DNA from: a virus
Reading direction: 5' to 3' (one strand)
DNA: 20,391 nucleotides
Virus record (IMG/VR): IMGVR_UViG_3300046816_000349
Span: 1 to 20,391 of that record
The notes beneath the pieces were generated by a model that was not told the origin of the DNA, did not search any database, and saw only the letters and a program-made list of their open reading frames with translations. The translations under genes and the position numbers were made by a program. Shown here piece by piece: positions 12,394-20,391 of the stretch (position 1 is the stretch's first letter; every line of letters begins with the position of its first letter).

Positions 12394-14789
12394 TGGCTGC
12401 TTTCACAAATGCGATGACGTTGCGCGATCCGAATACTCCGCCGCCGGATGAGAAACTTATGCGCCGGCTGGACCAGGCGCGTAACGTCGCCCCGCTCGAC
12501 ACAGATTCCCAGACACAGGGCGTGCCGAACCCGCAGGCGTCGATGGCGGACCTTGAAAAGGAAGACCCAGAAGCATGTGCGGCACTCAAAACGATTCTCA
12601 CGAAGTGCGCCCGCCAGATCATTGTAGCCCGCAGGATGCAAATCTACAGGGCTGGCCGGTCGGAATTGTACTATCTCGGGAAACAAAAGATATTCTGGAA
12701 CGGTTCGCAGCAGGAATGGAATGGCGTTGGCCCGAACGGTTCGATCGTTTCCGCGGAGTCTTACGAAGCAGAATCATTTGACTTTGTAACGAATTTCTAT
12801 AAAGGTTATGCTGAGTCATTTATGACTACGGCGGCGCAAAACGTTCCTGGGGTTCCATTCCATCCTGAGGACCCCAATCGCCGTGAAGATATTGAATCCG
12901 CGAAGCACGCTACCTCGGCTTCTGAACTTGTTTCGCGCTGGAACAATGCGCCGATGCTTTGTTCTAAACTCGCATACCACGGGTTTACCGGCGGCCTCAT
13001 GGCCACATACGTTCGGGAAGTGACAGATGGTTCGCAGTTCGGATACGAAGTCGATCCCCAAACAGGACAGTTGACAAATGTCCCGAAGAGCCGGCCGGTA
13101 ATTTCAATTCATGGAGCGCTTGACGTTTCAGTTCCTATGTGGGCGGACAGCCAGTCCGATATGGATTATTTGTGTTTGTTTACTGACATTCCGAAATCGA
13201 AGGCTCACGCGACCTACCCGTGGCTTCAAGGAAAAATTCCGTCGGTATCGGATATGCGGGATGACGATGTGCTTGCCCGGTTGTTCAGAGCCGCGGTTCG
13301 TGGAAACATCGCCCCAGTCATGCCTTCCGATGCGATGGAAGATATAACCACGGTGTTGCGCATGTGGATGCGTCCGTCCTGCTTCTGGTACATTGACGAT
13401 GAAAATATTCGCGGCCGGCTGTTGCAGCGTTTCCCTCAAGGTGCCTTAGTGCACTGGGTCGGCGCCCGCTTCGCAGCCGCCGCGAATGAGAACATGGACG
13501 ATCATTGGTCAGTGGAATCAGCTACAGAAGGCCGTGGCATGGCTCGTCCGGGAATTGGTGAACCGTTTGTCGACGTGCAGGACCAGATTAATATCTTGTC
13601 CAATCTATTTCATGAGTACCTTGTTTTTGGCATCCCTCCGATCTTCCATGATGCGAAAGCAATCAACAAAGCGGCCGTACAGCAAATGACCGCGAAAGTT
13701 TCTCAATTCGTTCCTGTAAATTTTAGAGACCAGTTGGCGGCGATTGGAGATTTGTTCTGGCAACCGCAAGCCGCACAAGTTCCTGAAGCATTGATCTCTC
13801 GCCTGGACGCCCTGGCCGGCCCAATTGGGCAATTCCTTACGGGAATATTTCCGGCACTTGTGGGCGCCCAGGCGGAGGGTGTCGCCGACAAAACGGCGTC
13901 TGGCTATAAGATGCAGTTGCAGCAGTCCATGGGACGTGTGGCGTTCTTTTACCGCCGGTTGAAATCGGTTTATGAAAAAACCATGTACAACGCAGTTCGT
14001 GAGTTTGCGAACAACCGTAATAAAGATATAACGCTATCCACACAAGACCCGACGAAGAAACCGCAGGCAATTAATCCTATTGCCATTCGCAAAGGTAATT
14101 TCAACGTATACGCGGAAGCGGATGACGGGTATCCGACACTATTCAGTGACGAGCAAAGTGTTGTTGAAAAGTTTATAGCAATGGCGGAAAAGAATCCGAT
14201 GCTCGCCGCTGATCTTGAGGAACCCGCGAATCAGGCATATATCAAGAATGTCTATGGAATGACGGATTGGGTTGTGGCCGGAGAAGATTCCAGGTTGAAG
14301 CAACTGAAAGAAATTGAAATGATGCTGGCCCCTGGAGTCGGGCCTGAACCGATGAAAGACCCGAATGAACCTGATCCGACAAAGGCTGCGGTTGTTGGAA
14401 TGCAGTCCTCCGTTCCGATCAAGCCTCTGGATCATGACGACATGGAATTTGCCACATGCCGGCAATGGGCAAATTCAGATGCGGGAATGGACGCCGCAGA
14501 AAATAATCCGGAAGGTTATGAAAATGTAATCTTGCACGCGCAGGAACACCAGCAGCGCATGCAGGCTCTTGCGGCGCAGAATTCTCCGCCGGCAAAAGTT
14601 TCGATCAACGTTCCACTTGACAAAATGCCGCCGGAAGCGATCGCGCAGGAACTAGAGAAACAGGGTATTCACCTCAGCCCGCAGGATTTTCAAGTGCAGC
14701 ATGCTATGCAGAAAGATTTGAAGGCTACGGCCCCGCCGAAGCCTGATCCGAAGGACCAGAAAGACAAAAAACAAGGAGAACAACAATGA
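12393..14789 (+). CDS. Portal protein
   Basis: The 798-residue protein follows the terminase genes and precedes the scaffold-like and capsid genes, the position of the portal in most tailed phages. The length is in the range of the larger portals, such as the P22-type. Internal features that fit are mixed alpha/beta N-terminal and wing regions. A long stretch from about IGEPFVDVQDQINILSNLF also fits, leading to the helical AEGVADKTASGYKMQLQQSM of the kind found in portal stems. The C-terminal about 100 residues are Gln/Pro/Lys-rich (APPKPDPKDQKDKKQGEQQ), probably a disordered barrel or tail. The start shares a base with the previous stop (TAATG). The call rests largely on context and length, since portals share few fixed motifs. 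Confidence 0.8.
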   Translation: MAAFTNAMTLRDPNTPPPDEKLMRRLDQARNVAPLDTDSQTQGVPNPQASMADLEKEDPEACAALKTILTKCARQIIVARRMQIYRAGRSELYYLGKQKIFWNGSQQEWNGVGPNGSIVSAESYEAESFDFVTNFYKGYAESFMTTAAQNVPGVPFHPEDPNRREDIESAKHATSASELVSRWNNAPMLCSKLAYHGFTGGLMATYVREVTDGSQFGYEVDPQTGQLTNVPKSRPVISIHGALDVSVPMWADSQSDMDYLCLFTDIPKSKAHATYPWLQGKIPSVSDMRDDDVLARLFRAAVRGNIAPVMPSDAMEDITTVLRMWMRPSCFWYIDDENIRGRLLQRFPQGALVHWVGARFAAAANENMDDHWSVESATEGRGMARPGIGEPFVDVQDQINILSNLFHEYLVFGIPPIFHDAKAINKAAVQQMTAKVSQFVPVNFRDQLAAIGDLFWQPQAAQVPEALISRLDALAGPIGQFLTGIFPALVGAQAEGVADKTASGYKMQLQQSMGRVAFFYRRLKSVYEKTMYNAVREFANNRNKDITLSTQDPTKKPQAINPIAIRKGNFNVYAEADDGYPTLFSDEQSVVEKFIAMAEKNPMLAADLEEPANQAYIKNVYGMTDWVVAGEDSRLKQLKEIEMMLAPGVGPEPMKDPNEPDPTKAAVVGMQSSVPIKPLDHDDMEFATCRQWANSDAGMDAAENNPEGYENVILHAQEHQQRMQALAAQNSPPAKVSINVPLDKMPPEAIAQELEKQGIHLSPQDFQVQHAMQKDLKATAPPKPDPKDQKDKKQGEQQ

Positions 14790-16201
14790 CGCCCGAAACC
14801 CCCGGCGCCGCAGCAGCGGCAGACACAGGAAGTTCGATTTATGATTCAGGAGCATCAAATCTCGATATCCTGGAGAGTGTTGGAAATTCGTTGATTGATG
14901 AAAGTTCTCCTGCCGCCGGCGGATCGGGCACGGGGGTGACTGATCCCGCTGCTCCTGGGGCGTCGGGAACCGAAGGCGGTGCGGCAGGAGAACAACCTGC
15001 GCGTCCTGAGTGGTATGAAACCGCCCCCGCGGAACTGAAAGGTTTGCTCGACCACGGCAATGTCTCCGCACCGATGAAGAAGTGGCTCGAAGAAACTTAT
15101 GGAGAACTCAATGGATTTAAGTCATCTCCAATTGGAAGCCGCGAAGCTGTTCAGGAAATTACAGAACTTTTTCCTGGCGGTGTCGAGGATATGCGCGTCG
15201 CGCATGAACAGTCGCAAGCTTTCGCCCGTGAGATGGAACAATTCAGGTCCGGCGATGCGACGCAGCAAAGTGAATTGCTGGCGGGCCTTCTTCAGGACGA
15301 AGCAGGACCGGAAGCGTTTATCTCGCTCACAAGTAACGCGCTGGAACTGCTGAAAGAAACGCTCCCCCGTGACTATACCGCGGTCGCTTCGGGAATTACG
15401 AAAGGGCATCTTGATGAAGTCACTGATGGAAAATTCAGTTCATTCTTTGACTCCGTCCGGGGAGTGGCTTCCGAATACCAGGCGAAACTCGATGCGGGCG
15501 ATCACGAAGGCGCGGCAAAACTTGCGGCGAAGTTGGGCGGCTATGCGCTCCAGATGTCTGATTGGTGGGGAACAGCGAAGAACAAACTTGGGTATGGAGA
15601 GCAAGCCGCGGCGACTCCAGGAGCACGACCGTCATTAGTTCCCAACCGCGGAGTGGACCTAAACGACAAAGATGTTCAGTACGCACAGCGGGATGCCCAG
15701 TATTTCAACACAAATTATATTTCCAAGCACGATAGTCTTGTGCGGCCGATGGTAACCTCGAATTTAACAAAGGAACTTACAGCGCGTAAAATGGAATTAA
15801 CCGATAAGTGGAAAAATGATATCATGTCTTTTGTTGAAAATGGGATCAAACAAAATTTGATAAAAGATAAGACGTTCGCAGCGTTGGAAGCCCGGATTTA
15901 CAAGCGGAATTCCGCGGACCCTCGTCGTTGGGATAACAGTGAAAAAGTCGCCCAAATTTTGCTCAACAACGTAAAGTCACGGGCGGAGAAACTTGTTCCT
16001 GTTTTGTTGAAACAAGCGCTCGATCGCTTGTCTGAACTTCGTCCTGGAACGCAGCGCCAAGTGCAGCCTGGTGAAAAAATCAGGACTGGGGCTGGCGGAC
16101 CGGGGGCAGGCGGCGGCGGAGGAAACAGTTGGGAAGCAGATTTGAAAGATGGAAAAATTTCATCGGTTGACGCTATCCAGAAAATGGCCGGCCTTAACTA
16201 A
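14786..16201 (+). CDS. Scaffolding-like protein
   Basis: The 471-residue product overlaps the portal stop by ATGA and lies directly before the capsid gene, where scaffolds are found. The first about 75 residues are low-complexity (Ala, Gly, Ser, Pro, Glu), likely disordered. The middle is mostly helical and charged (YETAPAELKGLLDHGN, then EAVQEITELFPGG). The C-terminal region ends in a Gly-rich linker (GAGGPGAGGGGGNSWEADLK) and a short helix. Such disordered ends with a helical core are typical of scaffolds that guide capsid assembly and then leave. No protease motif is seen. Confidence is moderate because the call depends on position and composition. Confidence 0.68.
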   Translation: MTPETPGAAAAADTGSSIYDSGASNLDILESVGNSLIDESSPAAGGSGTGVTDPAAPGASGTEGGAAGEQPARPEWYETAPAELKGLLDHGNVSAPMKKWLEETYGELNGFKSSPIGSREAVQEITELFPGGVEDMRVAHEQSQAFAREMEQFRSGDATQQSELLAGLLQDEAGPEAFISLTSNALELLKETLPRDYTAVASGITKGHLDEVTDGKFSSFFDSVRGVASEYQAKLDAGDHEGAAKLAAKLGGYALQMSDWWGTAKNKLGYGEQAAATPGARPSLVPNRGVDLNDKDVQYAQRDAQYFNTNYISKHDSLVRPMVTSNLTKELTARKMELTDKWKNDIMSFVENGIKQNLIKDKTFAALEARIYKRNSADPRRWDNSEKVAQILLNNVKSRAEKLVPVLLKQALDRLSELRPGTQRQVQPGEKIRTGAGGPGAGGGGGNSWEADLKDGKISSVDAIQKMAGLN

Positions 16202-16211
16202 TTTGTAGAAC

Positions 16212-16225
16212 CCGCCTCAAGGCGG
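16212..16225 (+). other. Hairpin upstream of the capsid gene
   Basis: CCGCC-TCAA-GGCGG (inner stem), extended as CCGCCT/AGGCGG on paper, lies between the scaffold stop and the capsid ribosome binding site. It has no T-run, so it is not a classical terminator. It may be an RNA-processing or stability element that lets capsid mRNA accumulate. The capsid gene itself has a strong AAAGGAG. Confidence 0.4.
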
Positions 16226-16253
16226 ACTGAATCAACAACAAAGGAGAAACAAA

Positions 16254-17546
16254 ATGTCCACTGGTTTAACAGGGGCGGGACTACTTGGCGAAATGTTTGA
16301 GAAGGTCGATCCGAACCTCTACAAACTTTTCGAAAACGACAAGTCGTTCTACTTCCAGTTGCAAAAGAAGAGCCGCACGGAAGAAGTATCAATGCGGCCG
16401 TACCGTATTCCGATCCAATTCACGCCTACCGGACTTGTGTCAGGTTACGACCCGGATGGCGGAGACATGGGTGTTGGAAACGGTCCGATCATCGACCATG
16501 CGGAACTGACCCCGATTTATACCAGGATCGCGGCGAAGTTCACGCAGAAAGCCTTGTATACCACGGATACCTCCGCGAAGGCCGTGATGAAGGCGAACAC
16601 CATCGTGATTGATGACGCGCTCAAAACGATGCAGATGGCTTTGGATCAGTACGCCCAGGGGCCAGGAAACAACCAGCTCGGAATTATCGCCTCGATTTCC
16701 ACCTCGGTGGCGACCATGACCGTTCCGAACGGGGCGAACGGCGTGTATGACGGAGAACAGGTCAACATCATTTCCGCGGATTTGACGACCTTGCGCAATC
16801 CGGGCGGCCCGCTGCAAATTCTTGTGCACGATGAAGTCGAATCGAACACAATTACATTCACCACCGATATTTCTGGACTCGGAATTCTCGCTGGTGACTT
16901 GATTGTCGATCCATTTATCACTCCATCGAATCCGTTTGGGCTGTTTGGTATCAAATACCACCAGAACAACGCGACCACGGGAACTTGGCAAAACTTGGAC
17001 CGTTCCGCTTATCCTTACAACCTGCGAACTTCGCGTGTGAATGCCGGCGGGGCAGCCCTCCAGCACTTGTTCGTGATGCAGGCGATCGCCAAGGGCAAGA
17101 AATCGATCGGCATTTCCATGTTCCAGAAGGGAAAGTATGCCTTCTATACGAACACGGATCAGGAAATTGCCTACAAGCAACTTGGCCTCAACGTTCAGGT
17201 CATCAATAAGCAAACTCCGCAAGGAAAAGTGACGGATAAGCTTGATGTCCTGTATTCCGGCGGCGTTGAGATGGAAGGTATTTCAGCTTTGGGTGGCGAT
17301 GTTTCGATCCGTGCCGACCAAGCCCGCATTGACTTCCTTGATATGACTCGCTGGGGTCGCGTAGTGACGAAGGAACTGTCATTCTACAAAAACCTCGACG
17401 GCCAGATGATCTTTCAGCAATACGGAGACTCCGGCGGGATCGCGGCATCCTGGCTCTTTTACTATGACATTGGTCACCAGATTTTCAATACCTGCCCGCT
17501 GGCCGGCATGTTTATTGACAACCTGGCCGTACCGAATCTCTATTAA
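16254..17546 (+). CDS. Major capsid protein
   Basis: The 430-residue protein follows the scaffold-like gene and has its own strong AAAGGAG seven bases before the ATG. The size fits HK97-fold capsid proteins. It has a long helix-like N-terminal segment (VDPNLYKLFENDKSFYF) and an extended region. Central alpha/beta parts follow (KANTIVIDDALKTMQMALDQ as a probable spine helix; ALQHLFVMQAIAKGKKS). The C-terminal part (WGRVVTKELSFYKNLDGQM, then SWLFYYDIGHQIFNTCPLAG) is strand-rich. An embedded beta domain near DLTTLRNPGGPLQILVHDE may be an insertion domain. No protein family can be fixed by eye, so the call rests on position, size and abundance-type translation signal. Confidence 0.78.
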   Translation: MSTGLTGAGLLGEMFEKVDPNLYKLFENDKSFYFQLQKKSRTEEVSMRPYRIPIQFTPTGLVSGYDPDGGDMGVGNGPIIDHAELTPIYTRIAAKFTQKALYTTDTSAKAVMKANTIVIDDALKTMQMALDQYAQGPGNNQLGIIASISTSVATMTVPNGANGVYDGEQVNIISADLTTLRNPGGPLQILVHDEVESNTITFTTDISGLGILAGDLIVDPFITPSNPFGLFGIKYHQNNATTGTWQNLDRSAYPYNLRTSRVNAGGAALQHLFVMQAIAKGKKSIGISMFQKGKYAFYTNTDQEIAYKQLGLNVQVINKQTPQGKVTDKLDVLYSGGVEMEGISALGGDVSIRADQARIDFLDMTRWGRVVTKELSFYKNLDGQMIFQQYGDSGGIAASWLFYYDIGHQIFNTCPLAGMFIDNLAVPNLY

Positions 17547-17568
17547 CATCCAACCGGGGAGAATAGAA

Positions 17569-18195
17569 ATGCGCGCTGTTGACGCAGGGGTGGCGGCTGA
17601 AGTTAAATCCGCCTCCCCGCTGAATCAATACGGAGAACCTGAATTTCGCGTGGTCTGGTCGCCCGACGTCAAACAATGGGTGTCCGGCTGGTGGAACGAT
17701 TATGACTCCGTGACCGGGGCATTGCTTCGCCGCGTATTTGAGGCGAGGCAAGGTCCGAAATACCAGTTTGCACCACGATGGATTGTGGAACAGTGGAAAC
17801 CTGCTGAATTCTTTGGCGACAAAGATATGTGGGAAGCGATGACCGCGGAATGGAGTGCCCAACATGGAATGGCGTTACTGGAGCTTGGTCCTTATCCTTC
17901 GCGTGGTGACTACATTTTTATCTGGAAATGCGAAACCGCCGACGGTAAGTTTCTTGAGATTACGCCTACGCTCGCACGGTATACGATTGACCTTGCGTTA
18001 TTGCCGAAGCCCTCTCTTGCGGACCTTATCGCGGATGCTGCCGCGCGCAAAGCCCGCGACCGGATCGCGTTTTCAAAAAGTGTTGATGACATGGTAGGAG
18101 ACGCATTCCCGTTCCTGGGAAGAACGAATAACTTAAACCCCCGTTCTTTGATGCAGAAAATCAAAGACCAGAAAAAGAGAGGAAAAGAAATATGA
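17569..18195 (+). CDS. Hypothetical protein, 208 aa, after capsid
   Basis: ATG 17569 follows GGGGAGAATAGAA; an upstream frame extension overlaps the capsid gene and is rejected. The protein is Trp-rich in its first half (KQWVSGWWNDYDSV, APRWIVEQWKPAEFFG) and has a compact mixed domain with a beta hairpin (GDYIFIWKCETADGKFLEI). A basic C-terminus follows (SLMQKIKDQKKRGKEI). It has no signal peptide or membrane helix. No family is recognised. The gene stops in an ATGA overlap with the next, so the two are co-translated. A head-associated or regulatory role is possible but not shown. Confidence 0.65.
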   Translation: MRAVDAGVAAEVKSASPLNQYGEPEFRVVWSPDVKQWVSGWWNDYDSVTGALLRRVFEARQGPKYQFAPRWIVEQWKPAEFFGDKDMWEAMTAEWSAQHGMALLELGPYPSRGDYIFIWKCETADGKFLEITPTLARYTIDLALLPKPSLADLIADAAARKARDRIAFSKSVDDMVGDAFPFLGRTNNLNPRSLMQKIKDQKKRGKEI

Positions 18196-19043
18196 GCAAC
18201 GCCCCTGCTTCAAAAGAACTTGCAACATCGCTGGATTCTTTGCAAAATGAACTTAAATCGGTCATGATTTTGCTTGGCAGTGACAAGGCAACGGAAAAAG
18301 AAAAGTCAATTGGCCATATACGCCTGTCGGAAATCACAGAGAAGATTGTCGAGCTGTCAAAGCGCGGCGACGCCCCCGTGTACTTGATTAATTTGACCGA
18401 TAAGCAGTGGATGGTGCACCGCAGTTACAGTTCTTTCTTCGTTCGTGGCCGGGAACAAGGTGAAGATTACGCTGTGACGGAAATCACGGGGCGGAAGGCG
18501 TTCCTTGATTCAGGACGCGGTGGAGAATCAAATCATCGTGATCGCGGTTGGACTGTCAAGTTGGATACGTTGTATGTGACCGCGCTTTCTGTCGCCAAAG
18601 ATGTGGCTCGTGAAATTAACGGGGATCTTCCGGCAATTTCAGGAATGCGCGGGAAGAAAGACCAGCGCGTGGCGAAAACAATGGGCGTTTTTATTTCTTC
18701 AAACCGCCGGCCGTCGAAAGAACTACTTGAAGAGAACTTAAATGTTCTCAAAGGGTATTTTGCAACCCTGGTGGCGGAAGGAAACGCTGTTTTCAATAAA
18801 ACGAAAGACTACCGCCAGGTTTCTGACTTGGCAAGAGATGCCGCGGAATATCTCGGGGTATCGACGGAATGGCATGAAAATTTGCTCAATCGCCAGATTT
18901 GCCCTGGTTGTGGTGAATCGGTTCGCCTGGGAATTGCCAAGCATCCATCATGTGGTGCGATCTTGGATGAAGATAAGGCGTATACACTTCAACTGTTATC
19001 TGAAAAACAGATGAAGAAATACGAACAGGAACACGCGAACTAA
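18192..19043 (+). CDS. Hypothetical protein with C-terminal zinc ribbon, 283 aa
   Basis: The 283-residue product starts at the ATGA overlap. The first about 60 residues are a charged helical segment (SLDSLQNELKSVMILLGS). A mixed central domain follows, with LINLTDKQWMVHRSYSSFFV and TVKLDTLYVTALSVAKDVAR. Then comes a helical stretch, and at the C-terminus CPGCGESVRLGIAKHPSCG. This has Cys237, Cys240, His251 and Cys254 as probable zinc ligands. A zinc ribbon in a gene set directly behind the capsid is uncommon and may reflect nucleic-acid or protein contact. No family is known to me. Its stop is nine bases before the adaptor start. Confidence 0.65.
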   Translation: MSNAPASKELATSLDSLQNELKSVMILLGSDKATEKEKSIGHIRLSEITEKIVELSKRGDAPVYLINLTDKQWMVHRSYSSFFVRGREQGEDYAVTEITGRKAFLDSGRGGESNHRDRGWTVKLDTLYVTALSVAKDVAREINGDLPAISGMRGKKDQRVAKTMGVFISSNRRPSKELLEENLNVLKGYFATLVAEGNAVFNKTKDYRQVSDLARDAAEYLGVSTEWHENLLNRQICPGCGESVRLGIAKHPSCGAILDEDKAYTLQLLSEKQMKKYEQEHAN

Positions 19044-19052
19044 GGAGCTCTA

Positions 19053-19823
19053 GTGCCTGTTAACCCATCGGCGCCGTACGATACCGGGGCGCAAATTCTG
19101 GCAATGGTCCAGGATTTGTGCAAGGACCCGCAAGGGCAGTTGTTCACTGCCGTCTATTGCCTGTCTGCTATCAACTCTGCGGCGCGATGGTTAGCACAAG
19201 AACTTCGCAATAATGACAAGATGACGTTGATTGAGGACGAGTATCTTGTCACAATTCCGGCGGTAACGGCTTCAGATGCCGCGCAACAAGTTTATCTGAC
19301 GTTTACGGGTATCAGTGGCGACGTGACGGCAGCGAATACGCCTACGCTGCCGCAAGATTTGATTGAACCCCTGGTTTTGTGGGAACGCCCGTCAAACCAG
19401 AAGATGAACTTGCTGGAAATGCGGAATACGACGGGGGCCGGCGGGTTGCCAAAGCGTTTCCAGCGCTCGCGGTTGTCCGAATGGGAATGGCGCACGGATA
19501 TGATTTGTTTTGTTGGGGCTCTGGAAGCCACGGATGTAATTATCCGGTATGCCGCGGCCGCGGTTGCCCCATTTACAATTGATAACAACGGTTTTATTTC
19601 CGGGTCACTCGTGGATATCAACGGAATTGACGCTGTTTCATATAGAGCAGCTTCCCAATTAATTCCGAAGCGAGGCGGCGCGGCCCTGGGCGCGTATTAC
19701 GAGCAACAGGCCCAGATGTTCCTTGAAAAATTGGCGACGGACGCGACTCGTCAGCAACAAATGTCACCGGTAAGGATGCGACCTTACGGCCGCTTGCGGT
19801 CAAGAGGATCAAGATGGCTCTAA
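19053..19823 (+). CDS. Head-tail connector/adaptor protein
   Basis: GTG start at 19053 with AAGGAG upstream, 256 residues. The N-terminal helical segment ILAMVQDLCKDPQGQLFT and the following AINSAARWLAQELRNND match a pattern seen in phage adaptor proteins of the DUF6682 type. Later LPQDLIEPLVLWERPS, RFQRSRLSEWEWRTDMICFV and an Ala-rich helix (AASQLIPKRGGAALGAYYE) continue that pattern. These proteins sit under the portal and join the head to the tail. It lies after the capsid region and before other probable virion genes, as expected. The C-terminus is basic (RMRPYGRLRSRGSRWL). The family name is from memory of the pattern and is moderately sure. Confidence 0.68.
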   Translation: MPVNPSAPYDTGAQILAMVQDLCKDPQGQLFTAVYCLSAINSAARWLAQELRNNDKMTLIEDEYLVTIPAVTASDAAQQVYLTFTGISGDVTAANTPTLPQDLIEPLVLWERPSNQKMNLLEMRNTTGAGGLPKRFQRSRLSEWEWRTDMICFVGALEATDVIIRYAAAAVAPFTIDNNGFISGSLVDINGIDAVSYRAASQLIPKRGGAALGAYYEQQAQMFLEKLATDATRQQQMSPVRMRPYGRLRSRGSRWL

Positions 19824-19839
19824 ATTTTAAGGAGGAAAC

Positions 19840-20241
19840 ATGTTAACACTGACACTCTTGGCCGCGGAACGCGGAAAGGGTCCGTTTACTGAAGTTGAAT
19901 TTCTTATCACTCCGACTGGAAACTATGTTGCCGGAGGTGTGCCCCTGGATTTGACAACTTTGTACGGGCAAACCGATCCGGCCGGACGAACTTTGGATTC
20001 CGACCAGCTGCCTCTGTTCATTGACGTGAAAAGCATGGGTGCCGTTGCTGGAACACCGCAAGGCTATAAAGCGAGTACCTACACAAATCCGGCGGACGGG
20101 ACTCCTCCGGTCGCCCTCACGCCGGCCACTGTGAACTTTCAGACATTCGCCGGTATCACAGAAGCGAGCACCACAGCATTCACCAACACCGTGCTTTCCG
20201 ATCGCATTGTGGCAAAAGCTGTTTTCAAATCCCAACAGTAG
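19840..20241 (+). CDS. Probable structural protein, 133 aa
   Basis: The ATG at 19840 follows AAGGAGGAAAC, a strong site. The protein is beta-rich with many Thr and Ala (VEFLITPTGNYVAGGVPLDL; then FAGITEASTTAFTNTVLSD). It has no signal peptide, and the opening MLTLTLLAAERGKGPFTEVE is only weakly hydrophobic. Composition and place between the adaptor and another probable virion gene suggest a small decoration or virion component. No named family is recognised. Confidence 0.6.
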   Translation: MLTLTLLAAERGKGPFTEVEFLITPTGNYVAGGVPLDLTTLYGQTDPAGRTLDSDQLPLFIDVKSMGAVAGTPQGYKASTYTNPADGTPPVALTPATVNFQTFAGITEASTTAFTNTVLSDRIVAKAVFKSQQ

Positions 20242-20247
20242 GGTGCT

Positions 20248-20391
20248 ATGAGCGTTATTGAGGGGACAGAGATACCTCTGGAGATTTTCAACGGGCTCGT
20301 AACGAACATTGATCCACGAGCCCTACCTCCAGGTGTGTCTCCAGACTGCGCCGATAACGCGTTCAAACCCGGTACTCCTGGAACCGTGCAA
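20248..20391 (+). CDS. Probable virion protein, N-terminal part only
   Basis: A frame opens at ATG 20248, after TAGGGTG, and runs without a stop to the window edge (48 codons). It begins MSVIEGTEIPLEIFNGLVTN and continues with LPPGVSPDCADNAFKPG. Phage structural proteins downstream of the adaptor often open with a GLVTN-x-x-P-x-x-LPxGVSPDxxD-x-x-FxPG pattern, so a virion protein is likely. The rest of the gene lies outside. Confidence 0.6.
   Translation, partial: MSVIEGTEIPLEIFNGLVTNIDPRALPPGVSPDCADNAFKPGTPGTVQ

Noticed and set aside
16440-17222. 260-codon minus-strand frame across the capsid gene
   Set aside because: Shadow of the capsid gene: Arg/His/Gly-rich translation with no domain, and all supported genes in this arm are on the plus strand.
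1-20391. CRISPR array or transposon
   Set aside because: No regularly spaced repeats, no transposase motifs and no flanking terminal repeats with target duplications were seen.

Overview
The window is the central part of a tailed double-stranded DNA bacteriophage genome (Caudoviricetes). It reads as a phage contig rather than a bacterial chromosome: the genes are tightly packed, many start and stop codons overlap (ATGA, TAATG, TTGA), and the right half carries packaging, portal, scaffold, capsid and connector genes in virion-assembly order. No integrase, attachment site, tRNA, ribosomal RNA or bacterial housekeeping gene is visible, so lysogeny cannot be judged. The host is unknown; an N-terminal Sec-type signal peptide and strong AGGAGG ribosome binding sites only show that it is bacterial.

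Layout. Two divergent arms leave a noncoding control region of about 410 bp (5648-6058). The left arm (minus strand) begins with a 764-residue primase-polymerase/helicase. After a second promoter region (about 3201-3352) come small proteins, a two-start DNA-binding-like protein, an AT-rich 59-residue gene and a cluster of very small genes. Three of those encode single-helix membrane peptides of 29, 29 and 49 residues. The arm ends at the window edge in a C5-cytosine DNA methyltransferase that is cut off at its C-terminus. Two 29-bp near-identical elements precede the two leftward transcription units.

The right arm (plus strand) begins with a structured leader and a 155-residue unknown protein. 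Next comes a translationally coupled trio: a DUF2829/Tad2-like anti-Thoeris protein, a histidine phosphatase, and a 554-residue cysteine-rich protein with a signal peptide. Small genes (DUF3008-like, one membrane peptide, one Cys-rich) lead into small terminase, large terminase, a coiled-coil protein, a 149-residue protein, a 42-residue basic peptide, portal, scaffold-like protein, major capsid protein, two uncharacterised proteins (one with a zinc ribbon), a head-tail adaptor, a 133-residue probable structural protein, and the start of another probable virion gene cut by the right edge.

How it works together. The left arm supplies replication, DNA modification and small host-interaction proteins. 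The right arm supplies an accessory/counter-defence cassette followed by DNA packaging and head assembly. The control region contains a large concentric inverted repeat (arms of 14 and 15 bp sharing one centre at 5802.5), other hairpins and two near-match DnaA boxes. It is the best candidate for an origin and/or divergent regulatory switch.

The most interesting items are the concentric inverted repeat, the coupled Tad2/histidine-phosphatase/exported-protein cassette, the micro-gene cluster, the duplicated promoter element and the in-frame dual-start gene.
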